Assembly: GCF_051857535.1 (NCBI RefSeq)
Contig: NZ_JBPZGY010000004.1
Coordinates: 310,001-374,000, forward strand
Length of the DNA: 64,000 nucleotides
Source of the DNA: Roseateles_B sp051857535
GTDB taxonomy: Bacteria > Pseudomonadota > Gammaproteobacteria > Burkholderiales > Burkholderiaceae_C
Direction of reading: 5' to 3'
The notes under the pieces: generated by a model
The model's input: the letters and a program-made list of their open reading frames with translations, nothing else
Told to the model about the DNA's origin: nothing
Databases searched by the model: none
Shown: in pieces, positions 17,451 through 25,959 of the stretch
Layout of the letters: every line of letters begins with the position of its first letter
Position numbering within the stretch: the first letter of the stretch is position 1
Position numbers and translations under genes: made by a program

Positions 17451-17534
17451 CGAGAGAACAGCGGCGACGGTCCGGGCAATGGTAGGGCATGGAGCCGGCT
17501 CCGTGCGTCTGGGCGCGACCCAATCCGCCCAAAT

Positions 17535-18479
17535 TCAGGGATTGCCCTGCTGCGGCAGCGCAGCGGCGGTGGGGCGGGCGCCACGCTCGGGCCAGGTCGC
17601 CAGCAGCACGCCGCTCAGTGCCAGGCCATAGGCCAGGGCCTGGGTGAGCTGCAGCCGCTCCTGCAGGAAAGCCCAGCCGACCAGGGCCGTCGCCACCGGC
17701 AGGAAGACCATGAAGACCCCGGCCTGCGAGGCCGGCACGGCACGTAGACCGCGCATCCACAGCACCACGGTGACCATGCTGGCCGCTGCTGCGTAGAAGA
17801 CCAGCAGCGCCCAATGCGGCGGCGGGACCGTGCCGAAGTCGAAGGACAGGGCCTGCCACAGGCCCAGGGGCGTGACCAGCGCCAGCCCCCAGAGGTTGAT
17901 CAGCGCACTGATGCGGCGTGGGGCCAGGTCTTGCGTCAGGCGCTTGCCGATGACCACATAGGTGCCCTCGCAGAGTACGGCTACCAGCACCAGGGCGATG
18001 CCCAGGGGCGTGGATTGCGCGGCGCCGCCCTGGCGCTCCAGGGCGACCAGGGCGATACCCGCGACCCCCAGCACCAGTCCTGCCAGCACCTGCGGCCGCA
18101 GCCGTTCCTTGAGGAAGAGGGCGCTGAGCAGAGCCACCGCGGCCGGGATCCCAGCCATGATCACCCCGGCCGCCATGGCCGAGCACTGCTGCAGGCCGAA
18201 GAGCAGGCAGATCGAGAACAGGAAGTTCCCGATGAAGCTCTCCAGGAACAGCAGGCCCCGGGTGCGCGGGCTCAAGGGCGCCGCACCGGCCGGCGCCTTC
18301 ACCCAGCCCGCCATCATCAGCGCCGCGATGCCGAAGCGCAGCCAGGCCAGCAGGAAGACCGGAAAGCTCAGCAGCAGGATCTTGGACAGGCCCACATAGC
18401 TGCCGACCAGGCTGGTGCTGGCGGCGAGGCAGAGGTAGGCACCCAGTGGCGGGCGGACATGTGCGGGAGGGAGGCTCAT
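17535..18479 (-). CDS. EamA/DMT-family transporter
   Basis: A 314-residue inner-membrane protein with ten predicted helices in two EamA repeats (starts near YLCLAASTSLVGSY and TPLGIALVLVAVLCEGTYVV). Drug/metabolite transporters of this type usually export amino acids or related metabolites. It lies 75 bp downstream of puuC on the same strand, so it may be read with the polyamine genes, but the gap is long enough for its own promoter. Substrate unknown. Confidence 0.85.
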   Translation of the reverse strand: MSLPPAHVRPPLGAYLCLAASTSLVGSYVGLSKILLLSFPVFLLAWLRFGIAALMMAGWVKAPAGAAPLSPRTRGLLFLESFIGNFLFSICLLFGLQQCSAMAAGVIMAGIPAAVALLSALFLKERLRPQVLAGLVLGVAGIALVALERQGGAAQSTPLGIALVLVAVLCEGTYVVIGKRLTQDLAPRRISALINLWGLALVTPLGLWQALSFDFGTVPPPHWALLVFYAAAASMVTVVLWMRGLRAVPASQAGVFMVFLPVATALVGWAFLQERLQLTQALAYGLALSGVLLATWPERGARPTAAALPQQGNP

Positions 18480-18554
18480 GCCGGCATTGTGGGTTGCCAG
18501 GGGCCTGCAGGGGCTTCTCGGTGTGCGCAGGGCGGCTGGAGCCGTCGCGCCCGC

Positions 18555-20048
18555 TCAGCTGCCGTTGATGCGCAGCCAGGTCGTCTTCAGTTCCGTGTAC
18601 TTGTCGAAGGCGTGCAGGCTCTTGTCGCGGCCATTGCCGGACTGCTTGTAGCCGCCGAAGGGCACGGTCATGTCGTCCTCGTCGTACTGGTTGACGTGGA
18701 CGGTGCCGGCGCGCAGGGCACGGGCCACGCGGTGGGCGCGGTCGATATCCTGGCTCCAGACGCTGGCCTGGAGGCCGTAGCTGGAGTCATTGGCCATGCG
18801 GATGGCCTCGGCCTCGTCATGGAAGCGCAGCACGCTCATCACCGGGCCGAAGATCTCCTCGCGGGCGATCTTCATGCCGTTGCTGACGCCGCTGAAGATG
18901 GTGGGGGCGACGTAGAAGCCGCCCGTCTCGCTGCGGGCCTGCGTGGCGCCGCACAGGGCACGTGCGCCCTCGGCCAGGCCGGACTCGATATAGCCCATCA
19001 CCGTGCGCAGTTGGCCGTCGTCGACGAGGGCACCCATCACGGTGGCGGGGTCCAGCGGGTCGCCGGGCAGGTAGCGCGGTGCCTGCTGGGCCAGCAGGGC
19101 CTCGAACTCGTCGGTGATGCTGGCATGGACCATCACCCGCGAGGGCGCGTTGCAGCTCTCGCCCTGATTGAAGAACATGCTGCCGGCCACGGTGCGTGCG
19201 GCGCGGGGCAGGTCCTTGAAGTCGGGGAAGACGAGGAAGGCGCTCTTGCCGCCCAATTCATTGAAGACGCGCTTGAGGTTGGACCGGCCGGCGTACTCCA
19301 ACATCTTGCGGCCCACGCGCGTGGAGCCGGTGAAGCCGATGGCGTCGACGTCCATGTGCAGCGCCAGGGCCTCGCCCGCCTCGTGGCCATAGCCGGGCAC
19401 CACGTTGAACACGCCCTCGGGCAAGCCGGCTTCCATTGCCAGCTCGGCCAGGCGCAGGGCCGTCAGAGGGGACTTCTCGCTGGGCTTGAGCACCACCGAG
19501 TTGCCCGCCGCCAGGGCCGGCCCCAGCTTCCAGGAGGCCATGATCATGGGGTAGTTCCAGGGCACGATGGCGCCGATCACGCCCATGGGCTCGCGCTGGA
19601 TCAGGGCCAGGGCATTGGGGCCAGTGGGCGCGATCTCGTCGTAGATCTTGTCCACGGCCTCGGCGTACCACTGGATGCAGCGTGCTGCGGCGGGCACGTC
19701 CACGCCCAGGGCGTACTGGATGGGCTTGCCCATGTCCACGGTCTCGAGCAGGGCGAGTTCATCCTTGGCGGCGAGGATCCTGTCCGCGAACTTGAGCAGG
19801 ATCTTCTTGCGCACCGCCGGCGGCTTGGCGGACCAGCGGCCGTCCTCGAAGGCCTGGCGCGCGGCCTGCACGGCGGCGTCGATGTCCTCGGCGCCGCAGC
19901 GGGCGACCTGGCCGATCAGCCGGCCGTCAATCGGCGAGATGCAGTCGAAGTGCTCGCCGCGCACGGGGTCGGCGCGCCGACCCTTGATGAAGGGGCGTCC
20001 GTCGATCTGCAGGGCCTGGGCGCGCTGGTGCCAGTCAGTGGTGCTCAT
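18555..20048 (-). CDS. puuC: Aldehyde dehydrogenase, probable gamma-glutamyl-gamma-aminobutyraldehyde dehydrogenase (PuuC)
   Basis: A 497-residue NAD(P)-dependent aldehyde dehydrogenase. The catalytic cysteine is C299 in FNQGESCN and the general base E264 in FNELGGKSA; cofactor-binding segments are PWNYPMIMASWK and GFTGSTRVGR. The closest pattern is the PuuC/AldH group, which oxidises gamma-glutamyl-gamma-aminobutyraldehyde or gamma-aminobutyraldehyde. That fits its position at the end of the polyamine island, where it would serve both the PuuB product and the SpuC product. It lies 60 bp after the porin gene with a stable hairpin in between. Confidence 0.88.
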   Translation of the reverse strand: MSTTDWHQRAQALQIDGRPFIKGRRADPVRGEHFDCISPIDGRLIGQVARCGAEDIDAAVQAARQAFEDGRWSAKPPAVRKKILLKFADRILAAKDELALLETVDMGKPIQYALGVDVPAAARCIQWYAEAVDKIYDEIAPTGPNALALIQREPMGVIGAIVPWNYPMIMASWKLGPALAAGNSVVLKPSEKSPLTALRLAELAMEAGLPEGVFNVVPGYGHEAGEALALHMDVDAIGFTGSTRVGRKMLEYAGRSNLKRVFNELGGKSAFLVFPDFKDLPRAARTVAGSMFFNQGESCNAPSRVMVHASITDEFEALLAQQAPRYLPGDPLDPATVMGALVDDGQLRTVMGYIESGLAEGARALCGATQARSETGGFYVAPTIFSGVSNGMKIAREEIFGPVMSVLRFHDEAEAIRMANDSSYGLQASVWSQDIDRAHRVARALRAGTVHVNQYDEDDMTVPFGGYKQSGNGRDKSLHAFDKYTELKTTWLRINGS

Positions 20049-20071
20049 GGGGTCATCCGTGGTCGTTGGGA

Positions 20072-20102
20072 GGCCCTGTCGGGAAGCGGACCCGGCAGGG
20101 CC
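20072..20102 (-). other. Intercistronic hairpin between porin and puuC genes
   Basis: GGCCCTG pairs with CAGGGCC, extended inward by a CGGG/CCCG-type segment, round a short AAGCGGA loop. No T-run follows on the minus strand, so it is more likely an mRNA-stabilising or processing hairpin than a terminator. It could set a different level of porin versus dehydrogenase mRNA. Confidence 0.5.
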
Positions 20103-20108
20103 CGGGGC

Positions 20109-21515
20109 TCAGAAGCTCAGCACCATGGAGGTGCCCAGCAGCTGGTTGGTCTTGGTGAAGCTGCCGTCCTTGGTGTTCAGGAACACGGGCAGGCTGGCGC
20201 CATCGTAGCGGTACTCGAATTTCCAGATCGTGTTCTGGTTGAGCAGGTAGCTGAGTCCCAGGCTGAGGGCGTAGCGGTTGGCACCCTTGCCGGCGGTCTC
20301 GGGGTCGGGGTTGGCGTCGTCCCAGAAGAAGCCATTGCCGCGGCCGATGCCGTTGTGGCTGTCGTCATAGCTGTAACCGAAGAGGCCGCCACCGTTCTTG
20401 CTGTTGCGCAGGTAGTCCAGGCGGCCGGTGACTTCCCAGCGCGGGATGAACTTGTAGGCCATGAGCGTGGACAGGCCGCTCCAGCTGGCGTCGCGCAGTT
20501 GGCCGTCCTCGTTGAAGATGGCGGACTGGCGCTGGCGGCCCCAGGACAGCTGGCCCTGCCAGGTGAAGTCGCCGCGGATGAAGTAGGCGTCGATCTCCAG
20601 CATGTCGACCCGCGTGTCCTTGCCGGCCTGGTCGGCGAAGCGCAGGGCGCCGCTGCCGTCGAGGGCGTCGGTAGCGTAGTTGTAGGCCTTGCCGTGCAGG
20701 CCGGTGAAACCAAAGCCCTGGAACTCGCCCTTGGCGTAGTCCACGCGGTAAACGAGGGCCGGGGTCTTGTTGCCGGCGCTCTTGCGCGAGTTGTTCACGT
20801 TCGCCAGGCCGGCCTTGATCATCCACTTGCCGCGGGTGATGTCGGCCACGGCGCCGGTGTAGGCGGTGGGGGCGGTGTAGTCGAACAGCAGGTTGTGGGT
20901 GATGAGCTTGTTCAGGGGCGGGGCGGTCATCTCGTAGCCCGTCCAGTCGGGGATCTGGCCGACCCACAGCCGGGTCTGCAGGTCGCCCAGAGGGATGTTG
21001 ACGCTGGCCTCGTGCACGATGGAGCCGCCATTGAAGACCGAGCCCGTGCCGCGGTCCGGCGCCAGGGTCAGCTTGTAGCGGGTGCCGCCTTCCATTTCCT
21101 TCTGGAAGTCCAGCAGGGCCATGCCAAAGTAGCCGGCGTCGTAGGCGTAGGCGTCCTTGTTGAGGAGTTGGAAGCCCGCTGTGTTCTGGGCCTTGTTGGC
21201 GATGAAGGTGGGGTCGATGAAGCCCGAGATCTTCAGGTTCTTGAGGCCCAGCGCCTCCTGGGAATCCTCCAGGGCCTCCGTCTTGACGGCGATGCGGTTG
21301 AACTCCCGCACCTGCTCGGGCGTCATGCCCCACTGTGCCTCGGCGGGCTTGCTTGCCTTGGCCTCGGCGGCCTTGAGCTTGTCCTCCAGCTGGGTGACGC
21401 GATCCTTGAGCGCGCGCAGCTCCTTGATCAGCTCCTCGTTGCTTTGAGCCTGAACGGGCTCGCCATAGGCCAGGGCCAGGGCGGCGGCGAGGAGGGCCAG
21501 GGTGTGCTGCTTCAT
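20109..21515 (-). CDS. DUF3138-family outer-membrane porin
   Basis: A 468-residue protein: signal peptide ending VQAQ (about 24), a coiled-coil segment (ELIKELRALKDRVTQLEDKL) and then a beta barrel that ends MVLSF. DUF3138 proteins are found in Burkholderiales and lack an assigned function. Here the gene sits inside a polyamine uptake operon, between potI (79 bp upstream) and puuC, so the simplest inference is that it lets putrescine or spermidine through the outer membrane. The sequence itself does not show selectivity, although acidic residues are frequent in the barrel (for example WDDANPDPETAG). Confidence 0.8.
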   Translation of the reverse strand: MKQHTLALLAAALALAYGEPVQAQSNEELIKELRALKDRVTQLEDKLKAAEAKASKPAEAQWGMTPEQVREFNRIAVKTEALEDSQEALGLKNLKISGFIDPTFIANKAQNTAGFQLLNKDAYAYDAGYFGMALLDFQKEMEGGTRYKLTLAPDRGTGSVFNGGSIVHEASVNIPLGDLQTRLWVGQIPDWTGYEMTAPPLNKLITHNLLFDYTAPTAYTGAVADITRGKWMIKAGLANVNNSRKSAGNKTPALVYRVDYAKGEFQGFGFTGLHGKAYNYATDALDGSGALRFADQAGKDTRVDMLEIDAYFIRGDFTWQGQLSWGRQRQSAIFNEDGQLRDASWSGLSTLMAYKFIPRWEVTGRLDYLRNSKNGGGLFGYSYDDSHNGIGRGNGFFWDDANPDPETAGKGANRYALSLGLSYLLNQNTIWKFEYRYDGASLPVFLNTKDGSFTKTNQLLGTSMVLSF

Positions 21516-21594
21516 GGGGAGCTCCTGAGGGGTGAGGTGAGTCGTTGGATGGAATCGATGACAGGAAGGAAATCGACGAGGGTTTGTGCCAGGC

Positions 21595-22515
21595 TCAGCC
21601 GCTGTCGCGCTGCGCCGCCGCCAGCTCGCGGGCCAGGCGCCGCTCGCGCCGGGCGATGGCCAGGCTGGCCGCGACGATGCCCAGGGACACCACCACGATG
21701 ACCACCGTGGCCACCGCGTTGATGCTGGGCGAGACCCCCAGCCGCGCCCGCGAGAAGATCACCAGCGGCAGCGTGGTCGAGCCCGGGCCGGACAGGAAGG
21801 CCGAGAGCACCACGTCGTCCAGCGACAGCGTGAAGGTCAGCAGCCAGGCCGACAGCAGGGACTGCGAGATCATGGGCAACGTGACCAGAAAGAAGACCTG
21901 CAACGGCCGCGCGCCCAGGTCCATGGCCGCTTCTTCCAGCGAGGGGGGCAGGTCTTGCAGCCGCGCCTGGATCACGACGGTGGCATAGGCCAGGCCCAGC
22001 AGCAGGTGGCCCATCCAGATGGTGAGGCTGCCCCGCTCCGGAAAGCCCAGTGCCCGCTGCACGGACACCAGCATCAGCAGCAGGGACAGGCCCACGATCA
22101 CCTCGGGCATCACCAGCGGCGCATTGACCATGCCGGCGAAGAGCGTACGGCCCTTGAAGCGCCGGTACTTCACCAGCGCGAAGGCGGCGAAGCAGCCCAG
22201 CAGTACCGAGGCCGAAGCCGTGAAGAAGGCAATCTTGAGTGACAGCCACAAGCCGGCCAGCAGCTCGCGGTCCTCGCTCAGCTGGCGGTACCAGTCCAGC
22301 GTGAAGCCGCCCCACACAGAGGGCACGGGTGAGGCGTTGAAGCTGTAGACCACCAGGGCCAGCAGGGGCAGGTAGAGGAAGCCGAAGCCCAGCAGCAGCC
22401 AGGTCCGGGCCACGGCGCGGCTGCTGCGCGGGCCGAAGATGGCGCGGCGTCCGGGCCGGCCCTTTGCGCCCGGCGCCTCGGGCATGCGCCCTTGGGAGCG
22501 GCCCTGCGTGCTCAT
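21595..22515 (-). CDS. potI: Putrescine ABC transporter permease PotI
   Basis: A 306-residue inner-membrane permease with about six helices. The coupling EAA loop reads LEEAAMDLGARPLQVFF. The basic, proline-rich N-terminus (about 30 residues) is longer than in E. coli PotI. The start at ATG 22515 overlaps the potH stop by 4 bp (ATGA). It pairs with PotH to form the channel, with PotG driving and PotF delivering substrate. Confidence 0.93.
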   Translation of the reverse strand: MSTQGRSQGRMPEAPGAKGRPGRRAIFGPRSSRAVARTWLLLGFGFLYLPLLALVVYSFNASPVPSVWGGFTLDWYRQLSEDRELLAGLWLSLKIAFFTASASVLLGCFAAFALVKYRRFKGRTLFAGMVNAPLVMPEVIVGLSLLLMLVSVQRALGFPERGSLTIWMGHLLLGLAYATVVIQARLQDLPPSLEEAAMDLGARPLQVFFLVTLPMISQSLLSAWLLTFTLSLDDVVLSAFLSGPGSTTLPLVIFSRARLGVSPSINAVATVVIVVVSLGIVAASLAIARRERRLARELAAAQRDSG

Positions 22516-23453
22516 GGGCGGGCCTCCTGGCTCTCTGCCTGGTACTTGTTGAAGAGGGCCAGGGGCACGATGATCAGCAGGATCACCACTACCGCCACGG
22601 CCGAGGCCATGGGCCAGTCGTTGTTGCTGAAGAACTCGTCCCACAGCACCCGGCCGATCATCAGCGTCTGCGGCCCGCCCAGCAGCTCGGGGATGACGAA
22701 CTCGCCCACGCAGGGAATGAAGACCAGCATGGAGCCCGCGATGATGCCGGCCTTGGACAGCGGCACCGTGATCTTCCAGAAGGCCGTCCAGGGCGTCGCG
22801 CCGAGGTCTGCCGCGGCCTCCAGCAGGCGCAGGTCCATCTTGGAAAGGTTGGCGTACAGCGGCAGCACCATGAAGGGCAGGTAGGTGTAGATCATGCCCA
22901 GCGCCAGCGAGAAAGGCGTGTTCAGCAGCATGCCTGGCGCGGGGATCCAGCCGGCCGCAGCCATGAGCTTGTCCAGCCCCACGGCCTCGATGGCCTGGGC
23001 CACCCAGCCCTTGTCGGCCAGCAGGCCCTTCCAGGCATAGACGCGCAGCAGGAAGCTGGTCCAGAAGGGCAGCATCACCAGCATCAGCAGGGCCGGCTGC
23101 AGCGTGGGCCGGGCGCGGGCCATGAAGTAGGCGAAGGGATAGCCGATGAACAGGCAGCCCACCGTGGTGATGCCGGCGTACTTGAGGCTGTTGAGGTAGG
23201 CCTTGAAGTAGAGCTCGTCCTCCGTGATGAAGAGGTAGTTGCTGAACTTGACAGTCAGCGTGGCAACACCATCGGCGTAGCGCAGCAGGTCCTTCACATG
23301 CACGGTCTCCATCTCGGAGACGCTGATCTTCAGAACGATCAGGAAGGGCAGGGCGAAGAAGGCCAGCAGCCAGGCATAGGGCAGGGCGATCACGGCGCTG
23401 CGGCCACGCCACCAGCGGGGGCGCCAGGCAAGGAGGGGGCGTGCGGTGCTCAT
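22512..23453 (-). CDS. potH: Putrescine ABC transporter permease PotH
   Basis: A 313-residue permease with six predicted helices and the coupling loop LLEAAADLGATPWTAFWKIT. The periplasmic segment after helix 1 (VHVKDLLRYADG through NYLFITEDELYFKAYLNSL) is typical of PotH. It starts 7 bp after the potG stop and ends overlapping potI. It works as one half of the heterodimeric channel for putrescine. Confidence 0.93.
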   Translation of the reverse strand: MSTARPLLAWRPRWWRGRSAVIALPYAWLLAFFALPFLIVLKISVSEMETVHVKDLLRYADGVATLTVKFSNYLFITEDELYFKAYLNSLKYAGITTVGCLFIGYPFAYFMARARPTLQPALLMLVMLPFWTSFLLRVYAWKGLLADKGWVAQAIEAVGLDKLMAAAGWIPAPGMLLNTPFSLALGMIYTYLPFMVLPLYANLSKMDLRLLEAAADLGATPWTAFWKITVPLSKAGIIAGSMLVFIPCVGEFVIPELLGGPQTLMIGRVLWDEFFSNNDWPMASAVAVVVILLIIVPLALFNKYQAESQEARP

Positions 23454-23460
23454 CGCGGCC

Positions 23461-24570
23461 TCAATGCGTGAGCACGACCTGGGCGCTGTCGGTCCAGTGC
23501 GCCCAGGCCTCGTCGTCCCAGGACAGCACCTCGTCCGGATGCCGCGCCGTGTTGGCCTGCGAGACCTTGAGCACCGCCCCGCTGGCCAGTGCCAGGTGGT
23601 AGACGGTGTAGCTGCCGAAGTAGGCCATGTCCCGGATGCGGCCGCGCACGGCGTTCACCTCGGTGCGCGCGGGCGGCGTGCGGCTCAGCTGGATCTTCTC
23701 GGGCCGCAGGGCGACGGCCAAGTCCATGCCCTTGGTCCCGGTGATGCCGTGGCCCACGTAATGCCGGCAGTCGGCGCACTGGATCTCGACGTGGTCAGGC
23801 TCGTCGACGTCCAGCGTGCCTTCCATGAGGTTCACATTGCCGATGAAGTCGGCCACGAAGCGGGTGGCCGGGGTCTCATAAATCTCGCCCGGGGGGCCTA
23901 CCTGCAGGATGCGGCCCTCGCTCATCACGCCGATGCGCGAGGCCATGGTCATGGCCTCCTCCTGGTCGTGGGTCACCATCACGCAGGTCACGCCGACCTC
24001 CTCGATGATGTTGACCAGCTCGATCTGAGTCTCCTCGCGCAGCTTCTTGTCCAGCGCGCCCAGGGGCTCGTCCAGCAGCAGCAACTGCGGCTTCTTGGCC
24101 AGGCTGCGGGCCAGGGCCACCCGCTGCTGCTGGCCGCCCGAGAGCTGATGCGGCTTGCGCTTGGCGTACTTGCCCAGCTGCACCAGCTTGAGCATGGCTT
24201 CCACACGGGCCTCGATCTCGGCCCTGGGACAGCCGTCGCGACGCAGGCCGAAGGCGATGTTGTCCCAGACACTGAGGTGCGGGAACAGCGCGTAGCTCTG
24301 GAACATCATGTTGATGGGCCGCTCGTAGGGAGCGAGTCCGGCGAGGTCCTGGCCATTGAGCACGATGCGCCCGCTGGTGGGCGTCTCGAAGCCGGCCAGC
24401 ATGCGTAGCAGCGTGGTCTTGCCGCAGCCGGAGGAGCCGAGCAGGGCGAAGATCTCACCTTGCTCGATGTCCAGGGACACGCGGTTGACGGCGATGGCGC
24501 CGCCTCCGAAGTCCTTGAGTACCTGGTCGATCTGCAGGTAGGGCGTCGAGGCGGCGCTGGGGCTCATCAT
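23461..24570 (-). CDS. potG: Putrescine ABC transporter ATP-binding protein PotG
   Basis: A 369-residue ATPase with Walker A GSSGCGKTT, signature LSGGQQQRVALARSLA, Walker B LLLLDEPLGALD and the switch histidine in MVTHDQEEAM. A C-terminal TOBE-type regulatory domain (about 270-369) contains VALRPEKIQLS. It lies between potF (63 bp) and potH (7 bp). A CADCRH segment in the C-terminal domain adds two cysteines close together, which may be incidental. Confidence 0.93.
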   Translation of the reverse strand: MMSPSAASTPYLQIDQVLKDFGGGAIAVNRVSLDIEQGEIFALLGSSGCGKTTLLRMLAGFETPTSGRIVLNGQDLAGLAPYERPINMMFQSYALFPHLSVWDNIAFGLRRDGCPRAEIEARVEAMLKLVQLGKYAKRKPHQLSGGQQQRVALARSLAKKPQLLLLDEPLGALDKKLREETQIELVNIIEEVGVTCVMVTHDQEEAMTMASRIGVMSEGRILQVGPPGEIYETPATRFVADFIGNVNLMEGTLDVDEPDHVEIQCADCRHYVGHGITGTKGMDLAVALRPEKIQLSRTPPARTEVNAVRGRIRDMAYFGSYTVYHLALASGAVLKVSQANTARHPDEVLSWDDEAWAHWTDSAQVVLTH

Positions 24571-24633
24571 GATGCGGGCGTGCTCCGGGGCGGGGTCAGC
24601 GGTGCGGGGCTCAGGTGTGGCCTGGGCTGGGCC

Positions 24634-25788
24634 TCAGATTCCGGTCTTGAACGAGGTGTACATCCGGGTCATCTGCCGCCGCACATCGTTGTTGATGGCA
24701 TCGGGCGCGGCCATGCGCTTCATGTCGGCGTCGCTCAGGAAGACCGTGGGGTTGCTGGCCACCTCGGGCTTCACATACTTGCGCGCCTCCTTGTTCGGAT
24801 TGGCATAGAAGACCTTGTTGGTCAGGCCGGCATGGATCTCGGGGCGCAGGATGAAGTTGATGAACTTGTGCGCATTGCCCGGGTGCGGTGCGTCCATGGG
24901 GATCACCATGGTGTCCATGAAGATGATGCCGCCGGTCTTGGGAATCAGGGCCTCGATCTTCTGGCCGGTCTTGCCGTCGATGGCGCGCTGGCGGGCGATG
25001 TTGATGTCACCGGACCAGCCCAGGGCCAGGCAGATGGAGCCGTTGGCCATGTCGTTGATGTAGCCCGAGGAGCTGAACAGCGTCACGTAGGGCCGGATGG
25101 CCTTGAGCAAGGCGGGCACGCCGGCGTAGTCGGACACGCTCTTGCTGTAGGCCGGCTTGCCCAGGTAGTGCAGGGCGGCCGGCACGACCTCGGTGGCGGA
25201 GTCCAGGAAGCTGACGCCGCAGCTCTTGAGCTTGGCTATGTACTCGGGCTTGAAGATCAGGTCCCAGGTGTTCTCGGGCATGGGCGTGCTGCCCAGCGCT
25301 GCCTTGACTTTGTCCACATTGATGCCCACGGTGGTGAAGCCCCACAGCCAGTTCACCATGTACTCGTTGCCCGGGTCCAGCTTGGCCAGCTGGGTCTGCA
25401 CCTCGGGGTCGAGGTGCTTGTAGTTGGGGATCTGGCTCTTGTCGATCTTGCGCAGCAGACCGCCATCCGCCTGCAGCTTGGCCCAGTAGGACGAGGGCAC
25501 GACGATGTCATAGCCCGTCTTGCCCGCGACCAGCTTGGCGTGGACGATCTCGTTGTTGTCGAAGTTGTCGTAGCGGACCTTGATGCCGGTCTCCTTCTCG
25601 AAGAGCTTCAGCGTGTCCTCGGCGATGTAATCGGACCAGTTGTAGACATTCAGCACCTTTTCCTCCTCCTGCGCCTGGGCGGCAGGCGTGAAGAGCGCGC
25701 CACAGGCCGCCGCCAGGGGCAGCAGCAAACCGGGCAGGGCGCGGAGCAGGGACTGCGGGAGAGACAGGGACCGGATGAACTGCGACAT
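24634..25788 (-). CDS. potF: Putrescine-binding periplasmic protein PotF
   Basis: A 384-residue substrate-binding protein. Signal peptide to about residue 39 (TPAAQAQ), then VLNVYNWSDYIAEDTLKLFE, the classic start of PotD/PotF proteins, where aromatic residues hold the diamine. Later segments YDIVVPSSYW, MVNWLWGFTTVGINVD and GWSGDI are part of the binding cleft. The ATG at 25788 has a strong AGGAGG ribosome-binding site; a longer frame to 25932 lacks one. It is the first transporter gene after spuC (171 bp). Putrescine is favoured over spermidine because of the neighbouring putrescine enzymes. Confidence 0.93.
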   Translation of the reverse strand: MSQFIRSLSLPQSLLRALPGLLLPLAAACGALFTPAAQAQEEEKVLNVYNWSDYIAEDTLKLFEKETGIKVRYDNFDNNEIVHAKLVAGKTGYDIVVPSSYWAKLQADGGLLRKIDKSQIPNYKHLDPEVQTQLAKLDPGNEYMVNWLWGFTTVGINVDKVKAALGSTPMPENTWDLIFKPEYIAKLKSCGVSFLDSATEVVPAALHYLGKPAYSKSVSDYAGVPALLKAIRPYVTLFSSSGYINDMANGSICLALGWSGDINIARQRAIDGKTGQKIEALIPKTGGIIFMDTMVIPMDAPHPGNAHKFINFILRPEIHAGLTNKVFYANPNKEARKYVKPEVASNPTVFLSDADMKRMAAPDAINNDVRRQMTRMYTSFKTGI

Positions 25789-25959
25789 GGAAGAACCTCC
25801 TGGAAAGCAATCAGAACCAGTGGACGCTGAAAGCGCGCGTGTCACGAAGCGGTGGGGGGGCAGGTCTGAACCCTGGGCCTCAAGATGTGCGGGCCAGTCT
25901 AGGCGGCGGCCCCGCGCCCAGGCATTCGCCAAAACCCGCGCTGTGGCGGCGCCCCGGCG

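Noticed and set aside
17814..21701. A very long open frame of about 1295 codons on the + strand
   Set aside because: It runs antisense to the EamA, puuC and porin genes, has a composition skewed to Gly, Gln, Ala and His typical of shadow frames in high-GC DNA, and shows no domain.
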